Source: Planctomycetota bacterium
Lineage (GTDB): Bacteria > Planctomycetota > UBA1135 > UBA2386
Length of the DNA: 64,000 nucleotides
Assembly: GCA_028281765.1 (NCBI GenBank)
Contig: JANQJF010000096.1
Span: 62,001-126,000 of the forward strand
Direction: 5' to 3'
Made by a program: the position numbers and the translations under genes. Shown here in pieces: positions 33,032 through 42,181 of the stretch (position 1 is the stretch's first letter; every line of letters starts with the position of its first letter). The notes beneath the pieces were generated by a model. That model made no database searches and was not told where the DNA came from. It saw only the letters and a program-made list of their open reading frames with translations.

Positions 33032-34690
33032 ATGACACAGCGCTTCACTCCTCTCGATCACCAGCCGGCACTCCAGACCTCGAGCCTGATCCGCAACGAG
33101 AAGCCCGACGACGAAGCCGTCCCGATGGACGTCGTATTCGTCGGCGGTGGTGCCGCGGGCTTGTCCGGCGCGATCGAGCTCGCGCGCCTGGTGCAGAAGG
33201 ACAACGAGGCGGGTGGTGGACTCCGTGAGGTCGAGATCGCGGTGCTCGACAAGGGCGCAGAACTCGGTCACCACAATTTGTCCGGCGCGGTCATCAACCC
33301 GCGCGCGATTCGCGAGCTCTTCCCGGAGTTGAAGGACGAGGACTTCCCGTTCCGCCAGAAGGTCGAGCGCGAATCGGTCTACATGCTCGGCGAGAAGTCG
33401 GCGCGCAAGATCCCGACGCCGCCGACGATGAAGAACCACGGCAACTACACGGCATCCCTCTGTGAGGTCGTGCGGTGGCTCGGCGAGAAGGCGGAAGGGC
33501 TCGGCGTCAACGTGTTCACCGGGTTCCCGGCGCAGTCCCTGCTGACCGAGGGCAACAACGTGATCGGCGTGCGCACGGTGCCCGCGGGTCTCGAGCGCGA
33601 CGGCAGCGAGGGCTCCAACTTCGAGCCCGCGATGGACATCACCGCGCGCGTGACCGTGCTGTCGGACGGCACTCGGAGTTCGCTCGCGCAGGGCTACAAC
33701 GAGTGGCAGAACATCGAGTCGGCAAACCCGCAGATCTACGCGCTCGGCGTGAAGGAGATCTGGGAGGTCAAGAAGCCCCTCGACCGGATCATCCACACGC
33801 TCGGGTGGCCGCTGCCGAAGGACGCGTTCGGCGGGAGCTGGATGTATCCGCTCGGCGACGATCTGGTCTCGCTCGGTCTCGTCGTCGGACTCGACTACGA
33901 CAACGCGAACCTCGACGTCCACGTGATGCTGCAGAAGCTCAAGCAGCACCCGCTGTTCAAGGAGTACCTCGACGGCGGTCGTCTCGACGAGTGGGGCGCG
34001 AAGACGATCCCAGAGGGTGGCTACCACTCGCTCGGGTCGCGTCGCTCCGGGGACGGCATCGTCATCGTCGGCGACGCCGCCGGCTACGTCGACGTGCCGT
34101 CGCTCAAGGGCATCCACTACGCGATGCAGTCCGGGATCTACGCGGCCCGCGCGATCTTTCAGGCGCTCAAGGCCGACGACACTTCGGCTGCGAAGCTGGC
34201 GGAGTACGACCGCCTCGTCGACGAGTCGTACATCGTGAGCGACATGAAGAAGACCCGGAACATGCGCCTCGCGTTCAAGTCCGGCTTCTTCATGGGCGGC
34301 GTCAAGTCCGTGCTGATGACGCTGACCGGTGGGCGCTTCCCCGGCGGTCGGATCCACAGCGAAGAGGACGCCGCCGAGGAGAAGATCTCCGGCGCTGTCA
34401 CGGAGTTCACGCCGGATGGCGAGCTGACGTTCTCGAAGGTCGACGCGGTCTTCAAGTCGGGCAACGCCACGCGCGACACCGTGCCGTCGCACCTGACCGT
34501 CGGTGAGGACGTGCCCGAGCACGTCGCCAAGATGTATGCGCACATGTGTCCCGCCGAGGTCTACGACCTGCGGGATGGCAAGCTCGTCGTGAACGCGCCG
34601 AACTGTGTCGACTGCAAGGCGACCGATGTGCTTGGGCCGCGGTGGGAGCCGCGCGAAGGCGGCAGCGGTCCACGCTACCGTCGGATGTAG
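33032..34690 (+). CDS. electron-transfer flavoprotein:ubiquinone oxidoreductase
   Basis: 552 residues from the ATG at 33032; an in-frame start at 32918 would add an unlikely P/A-rich leader. FAD site VVFVGGGAAGLSGAIELARL; substrate part DKGAELGHHNLSGAVINPRA; later GDGIVIVGDAAGYVDVPSLK. The C-terminal iron-sulfur domain has CPAEVYDL and NCVDCKATDVLGPRW ending in GGSGPRYRRM. It passes electrons from ETF (fatty-acid and amino-acid oxidation) to the quinone pool at the inner membrane. The fourth Cys of the usual C-x2-C-x2-C set is Thr here, so the cluster may be altered. No etfAB genes are in the window. Confidence 0.92.
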   Translation: MTQRFTPLDHQPALQTSSLIRNEKPDDEAVPMDVVFVGGGAAGLSGAIELARLVQKDNEAGGGLREVEIAVLDKGAELGHHNLSGAVINPRAIRELFPELKDEDFPFRQKVERESVYMLGEKSARKIPTPPTMKNHGNYTASLCEVVRWLGEKAEGLGVNVFTGFPAQSLLTEGNNVIGVRTVPAGLERDGSEGSNFEPAMDITARVTVLSDGTRSSLAQGYNEWQNIESANPQIYALGVKEIWEVKKPLDRIIHTLGWPLPKDAFGGSWMYPLGDDLVSLGLVVGLDYDNANLDVHVMLQKLKQHPLFKEYLDGGRLDEWGAKTIPEGGYHSLGSRRSGDGIVIVGDAAGYVDVPSLKGIHYAMQSGIYAARAIFQALKADDTSAAKLAEYDRLVDESYIVSDMKKTRNMRLAFKSGFFMGGVKSVLMTLTGGRFPGGRIHSEEDAAEEKISGAVTEFTPDGELTFSKVDAVFKSGNATRDTVPSHLTVGEDVPEHVAKMYAHMCPAEVYDLRDGKLVVNAPNCVDCKATDVLGPRWEPREGGSGPRYRRM

Positions 34691-34843
34691 CTCAGGACCC
34701 GGTGTGTGGGAGGCCACACGTTCGCTTTGACGCAATTTCGCGGAAGCGTTCGTGGCGGGTTCGAGTGCGCAGCGTGCCGGCTCTCAGTAGGATGCCGAGT
34801 GCGCGCGAATAGGAGCGCGCCAACACCTCATCGGAGACCACAC

Positions 34844-36751
34844 ATGCAGAGACTCCCCCTCTTTTCCGTGGCAGCCCTCGCCGTTGCCTCGCTCGGCGTT
34901 GCGCAGATCGATCCCGTCCCGTGGATTACGAAGCGTGACCTGAACTCCGGAGTCGGCCGTCCGACCTACGGCCCCGTCGATCTCGACGCCGCGACTGGTT
35001 CCTTCCGGCACCTCGGTTGCGCCTACTTGAATGGCGAGTTCTACGTCTCAACGCGTGGACTCGGCGCGGTCGCGACGCCGCCGCACACCATGTATGTGTT
35101 CGACGGAGCCGGAGCCCTGACGCGCCAGTTCACGCAGCAAGGGTCGGCGGCGTCGACCTGGGGCTACCGTGACGGTGCGAGCGACGACGTCGCGACCCTC
35201 GTGTTCGGCTTCGAGTCGACGATCGTCTTCATCGACGCCAACGGCGCGTTCACGACGACGATCCAGGCCGACAACGGCCCGCAGACCGTCGCGTCGCCGA
35301 CCATACCGTCGTTTACGGGCGACGTGCTCAACACGGCGCGTGCGATGGCGTACAACCCGAGCGGGAACGGTGGCAACGGCTCGCTCTATATCGGGGACTT
35401 CGGGAGCGACATCGTCGAGCTCGACCTCAACGGGGCCGAGATCGGCCGTATCCCCGCCAACGGTTCGTGGTCGCTCTACGGCCTGGCCTACGACCCGATG
35501 ACCGGCAACCTCTGGGGCAACTGCTCTCCGAATGGTGAGCTCGGCCGAATCGTCGAGATCGATCCCGTCGCCGGAGCGGAGACGGGTCTCTCGTTCGACA
35601 AGCCGGAGGGAATCCAGGGCGGCCTCGACTACGTCACGGGCGGCGTCGATGGTCGCAACATGGGTGCAGACCTGGTTTCGGTCGTGCAGGGCAGCGTGGA
35701 CTCGCTGACGGCGCACCGGCTGCACCTCTACGACACTTTGCTCGCCAACGCGGAGATCGACCTCCTCAGCGGCCGCAACGGCACGGGCCTCGACGATGCC
35801 GGTGAGCGCGGCAGCTTCGCCACGGATTCTTCGTGGGATCTCGACCTCGATGACGGAGACCCGACGCCGCGCGCGTTCGACGTCGCGGCGTTCGCGATCA
35901 ACCTGCCGCCGAACGGCGCGGTCGACGGCGTGCTCGATCCCCTCGTCGCGACCCTGTTCCCGGAACTCGGCGAGATTCGCTATCTCGACAGCTTCACCTC
36001 GCCGATGGCGGCCGGTATGACGCTCTACGTCCCGACGACCGAGGCCGCGGGCCCGCTGTCGCTCGGCATGAACGCGATTCGGACCGGCCTCGGTGCGATG
36101 CAGGGCGACCAGATCCGCATCCAGGCGGTATACGGTGATCTCAACGTTCCGGGCGCGATCCCGGTGATGTTCACCAACCAGACTCGTCTGACGCTCGACT
36201 ACACGCCGGCGTTCGGCGTGTCGGTCGCGGCGACGGGAACCAACAGCTTCAACTCCGACACGGCCGCGGGGTTCTGGACGATCACCAACAGCGGTCCGTT
36301 CGAGATCATCGGGGCGCAGATCACGCTCGTCGACGGCATCGTCTGGGATGCCGACCAGACCGGGATGGCGGACCGTTTCGACGGCGGCAACTCGACGCTC
36401 GCGGGATGCCTCGGCACGTACCGCAACTCGTCGGACGTGAACTGTGACCTCGACTACAACGGCACGCCGGCTTCGGCGTGTGATGCGACGGCGTTCACTG
36501 GATTCATCCTCGAAAACCCGACGCTGACGTTCACCTTCCTCGACAGCGTGACTGGAGCGAACGGTGGGTTCGGCAGCGGCAAGGTGTTCGAATGGGACTG
36601 TGACACCGACGGAGGTGGCACGAGCGGCGACGCCCACGCCGGTGCAATCGTCACGATCACCGTCGTCGACCCGGTGACTGCAACGGTCTACGCATCGCAG
36701 CGCGCGCTCGAAATCTCGGCCAACCCGAACGAGGCGATCGTCACGATGTGA
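34844..36751 (+). CDS. large secreted protein with beta-propeller-like N-terminal half
   Basis: 635 residues. The ATG at 34844 follows a GGAGAC ribosome-binding site and opens a signal peptide (MQRLPLFSVAALAVASLGVAQ). Residues about 60-290 have repeating blocks such as GEFYVSTRG, TMYVFDGAGALTRQF, GSLYIGDFGSDIVELDLNG and YGLAYDPMTGNLWG. These are typical of NHL/SBBP-like propellers. The second half is beta-sandwich-like with Asp/Asn-rich turns and several Cys (GCLGTYRNSSDVNC, DCDTDGG). A longer in-frame start at 34706 is rejected for lack of a signal. Function unknown. Confidence 0.75.
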   Translation: MQRLPLFSVAALAVASLGVAQIDPVPWITKRDLNSGVGRPTYGPVDLDAATGSFRHLGCAYLNGEFYVSTRGLGAVATPPHTMYVFDGAGALTRQFTQQGSAASTWGYRDGASDDVATLVFGFESTIVFIDANGAFTTTIQADNGPQTVASPTIPSFTGDVLNTARAMAYNPSGNGGNGSLYIGDFGSDIVELDLNGAEIGRIPANGSWSLYGLAYDPMTGNLWGNCSPNGELGRIVEIDPVAGAETGLSFDKPEGIQGGLDYVTGGVDGRNMGADLVSVVQGSVDSLTAHRLHLYDTLLANAEIDLLSGRNGTGLDDAGERGSFATDSSWDLDLDDGDPTPRAFDVAAFAINLPPNGAVDGVLDPLVATLFPELGEIRYLDSFTSPMAAGMTLYVPTTEAAGPLSLGMNAIRTGLGAMQGDQIRIQAVYGDLNVPGAIPVMFTNQTRLTLDYTPAFGVSVAATGTNSFNSDTAAGFWTITNSGPFEIIGAQITLVDGIVWDADQTGMADRFDGGNSTLAGCLGTYRNSSDVNCDLDYNGTPASACDATAFTGFILENPTLTFTFLDSVTGANGGFGSGKVFEWDCDTDGGGTSGDAHAGAIVTITVVDPVTATVYASQRALEISANPNEAIVTM

Positions 36752-36760
36752 CGCGTGCGC

Positions 36761-36793
36761 GAGAGCCCGTGACGCATGAAGTCACGGGCTCTC
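36761..36793. terminator. bidirectional hairpin between convergent genes
   Basis: Perfect 12-bp stem (36761-36772 with 36782-36793) with a 9-nt loop, 9 bp after the stop at 36751 and 14 bp before the stop of the minus-strand subtilase at 36808. No clear T-tract; likely a shared termination or mRNA-stabilising structure. Confidence 0.6.
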
Positions 36794-36807
36794 CGCCGTG
36801 AGGCCGG

Positions 36808-39666
36808 TCATTCGCCGACCGTCACGGCCCAGCCGCGCGAGCTGACTGCGCCGAGCGCGTTCGCCGCGGCATCGAGCACCAGGACCTGTTCGAAGAACTC
36901 CAGGCCCAGCAATCCCGGCGCGTTGTCGATCGCCAGGTCGATGCCGTCGATGCGGCCGAAGGAGTTTGTCGAGTAGGGGGTCGTGACGTCGAAGTCTGTC
37001 AGCAGCGAGCAGCCCGGGGCGCCCACGACGCCTAGGTCGAGCGGCAGCGGGACGCCCGACAGGAAGTCGTTCGAGAAGCCGATCACGAGGCTCGCGGGCG
37101 CGTTCGGAGTCGCGAATCGCACTCTGCCCTCGAGGCTCGAGCCGAGCACCGCGGGGCCGTCGATTGTGAACACCGGCTCGGATGGCTGGGACGAGTGGCC
37201 CTGCACGAAGATCCGGATCGAAGGCGTGTCCAGAGTCGACGAGGTCGACCAGTTGTCGTCGGGGTCGGAGCGGAAGTAGCACACGCGCTCCTCGCCGCCC
37301 GTCAGGTTGCCGAGGTAGATCGTGTCGGCGCGATGGTCGACGCCGACGAAGAACTTGCCGGGCGGAATCTGCACCGGGCTCGCAAACGTGGCGGTGTAGA
37401 AGTCGGGGTTGCTCCCGACGGTCAGGGTCGCGGTCGCGAGAGCTCCGCTCGGGCCGGCGCCGTAGATCTCGACCGGCACGACTTCCGCGCCGCCGGTCTG
37501 CGATGCCGTGAAGACCGAGAAACCCGTCACGCTGATGGGTTCCGTGGTCGCGACCTGGTAGGCGTAGAGGTAGGTCGGCGACGACAGCGACAGTGATCCT
37601 CCGAGGTCGTTGACACCGATCGTCCACGGATCCGTCGCGCCGGTGCCGACGCAGCCCGTCCCGAACGGGTAGACCCGGCCCGCGGCCGTGCCGAACGTCG
37701 CGCAGAGTCCGAAGTCCGCGTCGTCCCCGGGAGTCTCGACGTGGCCGTCGGCGACGATTGCGCTGGCCGTCACCTCGATGGTCCACGTCCCGGTCGGCGG
37801 GCGGTGCACGAACACGCATTCGACCGTGTCGATCGAGTTCGGTGCACCACCGGGTTCCGAGTAGTTGCCGGTGTGTAGGCCGTGATTGCCGTGGTAGACG
37901 GTGCCGGAAGGGTCGATCACGCGGAGATCGAGATCGTTGACGCGCGTGGTCGCTGCGGCCGGGTTGGCGGCGGGGTCGTTGTAGGCGAGAGCGATCTTGA
38001 GCTCGGTCTCACTGGAGGGAACGACGAACGGATACGAGCGTGCCTGACCTTGCACCAGGAGATCCGTTTCGTCGATCAGCAGCATCGCATCGCGGTTGTC
38101 GTACATCAGCCGGAGATCGGGGTAGCCGAAGCCCTGGTGCTCCCTCCGGTTGTCCGTGCTGTCCTCGTGAAAGACGTACTGTCGCGCGTGCGCGATCATC
38201 AGCGTCTTCAGCGTCGCGGCGTGCGGTCGGTTCTCGAAGCGCGATCCACCGGGGACACGCAACGGCCCGAACAAACCGTCCGTGAACATCTGGATCGCCA
38301 GCGCGTGTTGCCCAGCGATGATCGGGGTCGAGGCCGAGGTCCCGCCGAAGCCTCCAAACCAGTCGTTGGGCGAGTATCCGTCGTCGCCGGTTCGATCCGA
38401 TGTGCCGACCGAGTCGTAGAACGCGCACAGTTCGGGCTTGATCCGGCCATCGGCGGCCGGGCCCGTGCTGCCGGCCGAGCCGCCGCGACCCCAGCTGTCG
38501 TCCACGGCGTCGTCATTGTTGTAGTGGCGCACGCCACCCACCGAGGTGGCGTTCTTCGCCCAAGCCTGTGGCCGAGACGCTTGTGAAGACCCGTTGCTCT
38601 GACTCTGCGACCAGGGCAGGTCGTGGTCGAACATCGCCGCGTCCGAGTCCGCAGAGATCGATGTGTAGTCGAGAGTGCGCCCCGAGCCCCACGATGCGGT
38701 CGAAAACATCACGTCGTGCGTCGTCACCAGCTCTTGGAACACGTCCCAGCGACCGATCGATGGATCGAGGCAGGGGTTGTCACCACCGCTCGAAGGGTTC
38801 GTGAAGAACGGCTGGGCGTCCGGCGCGAAGCCGCGGACTGCCGGGTTGCTCGTGCCGTTGCCGAACACGATCCCGGCAGTCGCGTGACCGTGCGATGCTG
38901 GGTTCGTGCAGCTTGCGACGACGATCGGCGTGTTGGTGAAGTCAGGATGGGACTGCTGGACACCCTCGTAGACGTGGCCGCGGACGCCCGCGCCCGTGTA
39001 ACCAGCGACCGTCTCGATGTGGTCGGCGCCGCCCTGTGCTCGTGCGTTGTCGACGTCGAGCTCGAGCGGGAACCACCGATCGATCCACAGCACCTCGTCG
39101 TCCCGCGCGGCGGCCGTGAGCTGCAGACCGGTCATCTCGGCCTCGAGGAGGAGGCCTCCGCGACCCTCTCCGCGGACGGTCGCGCCGAGTGCGCGCAGTC
39201 GGTTGGCGAGTGGCGTCTTGTCCGCCGTCCGGTCGGTGACGACCAGGTTGTAGCGGCGCTTGGTCTGAAACTCCCCGGCGGCGATCTCGGCGAGCAGCAG
39301 AGGCTCGAGCCGGTAGGCCGGCTCGTACCGGCCGACCCAGCGCACGTTCGCGATCCCGCGCATGGTGGTCGGGTCGATGCCCTTCGCTCGCACCACGTGC
39401 GCGAACGTCGGCAGATACCCGAGCACCGTCGCGCCGGCGGCCAACAGGGATGCACGGTCGTCACTGCCGGGTGTCGACGCGAACTGGACGATCCAGAGTG
39501 AGGAGTTCGAGTTGCCGCGAAGGATTTCGGGGATGTGAGGCACCGACTCGATCGGATCGAACGTGCCGACGCGGAGGTCGAGAGTGGTTCGCGCTGCGGG
39601 CGCGGACTGAGCCGTGCCGGGAACCGCAACGCAGAGCCCTAGCGAAAGCAGAGAGGCGTAGTGCAT
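36808..39666 (-). CDS. exported subtilisin-family (S8) protease with C-terminal planctomycete module
   Basis: 952 residues from the ATG at 39666 (signal peptide MHYASLLSLGLCVAVPGTAQ); an earlier start is rejected. A prodomain of about 190 residues is followed by the S8 domain at about 215-490: His in SHGHATAGIV (near 257) and Ser in FGGTSASTPIIAG (near 441). The Asp position is odd: GVRGHVYEGVQQSHPDF has no DTG/DSG, with Glu the best substitute. A P/jelly-roll-like domain and the linker YPFGTGCVGTGA lead to the C-terminal module (LVIGFSND...LPLDLGVVGAPGC...GLLGLEFFEQVLVLDAAANA). The gene lies 13 bp downstream of the trypsin-like protease gene, so they are probably cotranscribed. Confidence 0.9.
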   Translation of the reverse strand: MHYASLLSLGLCVAVPGTAQSAPAARTTLDLRVGTFDPIESVPHIPEILRGNSNSSLWIVQFASTPGSDDRASLLAAGATVLGYLPTFAHVVRAKGIDPTTMRGIANVRWVGRYEPAYRLEPLLLAEIAAGEFQTKRRYNLVVTDRTADKTPLANRLRALGATVRGEGRGGLLLEAEMTGLQLTAAARDDEVLWIDRWFPLELDVDNARAQGGADHIETVAGYTGAGVRGHVYEGVQQSHPDFTNTPIVVASCTNPASHGHATAGIVFGNGTSNPAVRGFAPDAQPFFTNPSSGGDNPCLDPSIGRWDVFQELVTTHDVMFSTASWGSGRTLDYTSISADSDAAMFDHDLPWSQSQSNGSSQASRPQAWAKNATSVGGVRHYNNDDAVDDSWGRGGSAGSTGPAADGRIKPELCAFYDSVGTSDRTGDDGYSPNDWFGGFGGTSASTPIIAGQHALAIQMFTDGLFGPLRVPGGSRFENRPHAATLKTLMIAHARQYVFHEDSTDNRREHQGFGYPDLRLMYDNRDAMLLIDETDLLVQGQARSYPFVVPSSETELKIALAYNDPAANPAAATTRVNDLDLRVIDPSGTVYHGNHGLHTGNYSEPGGAPNSIDTVECVFVHRPPTGTWTIEVTASAIVADGHVETPGDDADFGLCATFGTAAGRVYPFGTGCVGTGATDPWTIGVNDLGGSLSLSSPTYLYAYQVATTEPISVTGFSVFTASQTGGAEVVPVEIYGAGPSGALATATLTVGSNPDFYTATFASPVQIPPGKFFVGVDHRADTIYLGNLTGGEERVCYFRSDPDDNWSTSSTLDTPSIRIFVQGHSSQPSEPVFTIDGPAVLGSSLEGRVRFATPNAPASLVIGFSNDFLSGVPLPLDLGVVGAPGCSLLTDFDVTTPYSTNSFGRIDGIDLAIDNAPGLLGLEFFEQVLVLDAAANALGAVSSRGWAVTVGE

Positions 39667-39679
39667 GGCGAGGTGGTGG

Positions 39680-42085
39680 TCAGATTCCGATCGTGCCCGA
39701 GCCGGCGTTCGATGCCGTCGCTCCGAGTGGATTGGCGCCGGGATCCGCGAGGATCGCCTGCTGGTAGAACCGCAGTCCAAGCAGACCCGCGTCGTTCGGG
39801 ATCAGAAGCGTCCAGGTGGCGACGGAAGCCGCCTGGGTGAGCTGTGTCGAAGTCTCGATGCTCGTGTACAGGGTGCATCCCGTCATGCCGATGGCTCCCA
39901 GGTCGACCGGCAGGCCGAGCCCGCCGAAGTCCGTGTCCGAGAACCCGAGCACGCCAAACGCGTTCGCCGCGGCCGGGACGTTCTGAACGCTCGAATCGAA
40001 CGGTTGGCCGAGCCGTGGGAGGTCGGAGGAGGACAGCGCCGGCACGCCGAGAGTGCCCGCGCAGCCCGTGCCGAACTCGGTCCACGTGGCCGTCGCCGTG
40101 CAGTCGAGGTCGAAGATGCGGAACGCGTCGAGTCCGGCCTCGGTGACGGAAGGCTCGCCGATGTCTCCGGCGGAGAAGCGGAACCGAATCTCGGAGAGGT
40201 TCGTCACGTGATCGAGCAAGCGGAACCGGACTACCCACCAGCTCGCCTGCGCACCACTGAGGTTCTCGAGTGTCGTCCAGCTGCCGCCGCCGTTCTGCGA
40301 CACCTCGACGGTGATCGTGTCGACGCTCGAGTTGGTCAGGAACCACCGGGCGTAGCTGACGAAGGGATCGGTCGTCGCGCTCAGGTCGAACGTCTCGGTC
40401 GTCAGGGTCGGAGTGCCGCCGTCGATGTCTTCGTTGAACGAGTTGCCGGTGACCCAGCAACGGCCGGAGCCGTCGAAGTCGGCCGGCGGATCGCGGCGCG
40501 TGCCGCCGTTCGCGTTCGGGATACCGCGGTTCCAAGTTCCGGTCGTGAAGGCGCCGCTGGCCGTCCAGCCCGGGGGTGCGACTTCGAAGTCGTACTCGAT
40601 CACGGTCGCTTCACCCGACGCGACGACTCGAGAGTATGGCGCGCTCGGGCCGTCGAACGGGTCCGTGTGTTGCTGACCGTCGCTGCCCTGGACGCTGAAG
40701 TAGAACGCGGCTTGCGAAGGACACGACGCCGCGGGGAACGCGACGTCGTAGACGTCAGGGGTGACCTCCTGCATCGGGACGAGCAGGAAGCCGGAGCCGG
40801 TGTCGACGTGGAGTTGACCCGTGCCGGACACCGGGGTGACGCCTGCGTGGGTCGTGAGCTGCACGCAGACGGTCGTCGAGCCGTCCGGCGCGATGCGAGT
40901 CGGCAGTCCGTTCGGATACGAGAACGAAGGGCCGCTGCAGCGACACACGCCCGCCGGGTTCGCGAGCGCGGCTTGCAGTCCGGGGTTGGTGATCGCGGTG
41001 CCGCGGTTCGCCGAGAGCGGGTCCTCTGGATCACAGCCGGCGTGTGTATGGATCCCGATCGCGAGGCCGGCCGATTCGTCGAGGACGGCCGACCCGGAGT
41101 TGCCGCCAGTAGTGTCTGCCTGGTAGCGCAGCGTCGTCGGATTGTCGATCGCCGTAAACGGGCCCGCGTGGGTCTTCTGCGTGAGATACCAGGTCGGCGA
41201 GACCGGGCTGGTGGTCGAGCCGTAGCCGGTGATGCGGATCGGCTGACCTGCGATCGCGGGCAGGGAGCTCGCGAGCTGGTAGCACACTTGGCCCTGCGCC
41301 TCGAACGGGATCAGGCCAGTGGTCGAGTTCGCGAACACCCCGAAGTACGTCCAGTCGTCACCGACCGACGAGTTCGTGCCCGTGGTCTGCACCGACTGCG
41401 GATCCACGACGTACTGGTCACTCGGCGACGGGTGCTGAATCACGCCGTTGCTCAGCGAGAGGGGCACGTTGAACTCGATGATCTCTAGGCTGCGTTCGCA
41501 GTGGCCGGCGGTCAGGAACCCGTGGTTGCAGTCGTCGATCATCCACGACGTGCACCCGCCGGGTTGGTTGCGACTGGCCCTGGGATCCGTCGACAGCCCG
41601 CGGTCGTCCGTGTCGCCGCAGATCGAGTCTTCGCCGAACGGGGCGAGTCCGAACTCGACTTCGGCAAGCGCGAAGCGGTTCGCGCCGGTGCCGGGGTAGG
41701 CGAAGAGCTCGACGAGCACCGAGTCTCCGTTCATGTACGCCGAGGTGTTCTGCCACTGCGCGACGTGCACGGCGTGCTGAGTCTGCACCGCGCCGTCCGT
41801 GAGCGAGGTGAGGCGTAGGAACGAACCGCGGTCACCGTCGACGTCGGAGGTGAGTCGCACGCCGTCATACCGCAGTCGAACCCATGGCGCGCCCGATGCG
41901 GCCACGACCTGGCTCCAGACAGGCGTCGCGACGTCGGACATGGCGGGATCCGTGCTGTCGTTGAACACGGCGCCCGAGTCGATCGGCATCGGGGTCCGAC
42001 TACTTCGGGCGGGCACCGCGGATTGAGCCGGAATCGTCGCAGCGAGAACCGCTCCGACGGCGAGGTGGATGAGAGGATGGCGCAT
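39680..42085 (-). CDS. exported trypsin-like serine protease with C-terminal planctomycete module
   Basis: About 801 residues (ATG at 42085; another ATG one codon earlier). Signal peptide MRHPLIHLAVGAVLAATIPAQ. The chymotrypsin-fold protease is at about 155-370: GFLTAGHC (catalytic His near 190), Asp probably in GDDWTYFGVF, and TGGNSGSAV (catalytic Ser near 328). A galactose-binding or MAM-like jelly roll follows (WTASGAFTTGTWNRGIPNAN...). Then comes the FGTGCAGT linker and the final module: VLGFSDTDFGGLGLPVDLGA, IGMTGC, LLIPNDAGLLGLRFYQQAIL and ADPGANPLGATASNAG. Same ending style as the downstream subtilase, hence a shared sorting or anchoring module is likely. Confidence 0.88.
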   Translation of the reverse strand: MRHPLIHLAVGAVLAATIPAQSAVPARSSRTPMPIDSGAVFNDSTDPAMSDVATPVWSQVVAASGAPWVRLRYDGVRLTSDVDGDRGSFLRLTSLTDGAVQTQHAVHVAQWQNTSAYMNGDSVLVELFAYPGTGANRFALAEVEFGLAPFGEDSICGDTDDRGLSTDPRASRNQPGGCTSWMIDDCNHGFLTAGHCERSLEIIEFNVPLSLSNGVIQHPSPSDQYVVDPQSVQTTGTNSSVGDDWTYFGVFANSTTGLIPFEAQGQVCYQLASSLPAIAGQPIRITGYGSTTSPVSPTWYLTQKTHAGPFTAIDNPTTLRYQADTTGGNSGSAVLDESAGLAIGIHTHAGCDPEDPLSANRGTAITNPGLQAALANPAGVCRCSGPSFSYPNGLPTRIAPDGSTTVCVQLTTHAGVTPVSGTGQLHVDTGSGFLLVPMQEVTPDVYDVAFPAASCPSQAAFYFSVQGSDGQQHTDPFDGPSAPYSRVVASGEATVIEYDFEVAPPGWTASGAFTTGTWNRGIPNANGGTRRDPPADFDGSGRCWVTGNSFNEDIDGGTPTLTTETFDLSATTDPFVSYARWFLTNSSVDTITVEVSQNGGGSWTTLENLSGAQASWWVVRFRLLDHVTNLSEIRFRFSAGDIGEPSVTEAGLDAFRIFDLDCTATATWTEFGTGCAGTLGVPALSSSDLPRLGQPFDSSVQNVPAAANAFGVLGFSDTDFGGLGLPVDLGAIGMTGCTLYTSIETSTQLTQAASVATWTLLIPNDAGLLGLRFYQQAILADPGANPLGATASNAGSGTIGI

Positions 42086-42181
42086 CACGAGGAGACCACG
42101 AGCTGGAGGCGGGAGCAGGCGAGCACCCTAGAGTTTCTGCCCGCGGTCTCGGCCGTCAAGCCCGATCGGGTACGGATCCAG

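Noticed and set aside
35048..36637. Minus-strand open frame opposite the propeller-like secreted protein
   Set aside because: Antisense shadow with R/V/E-rich sequence.
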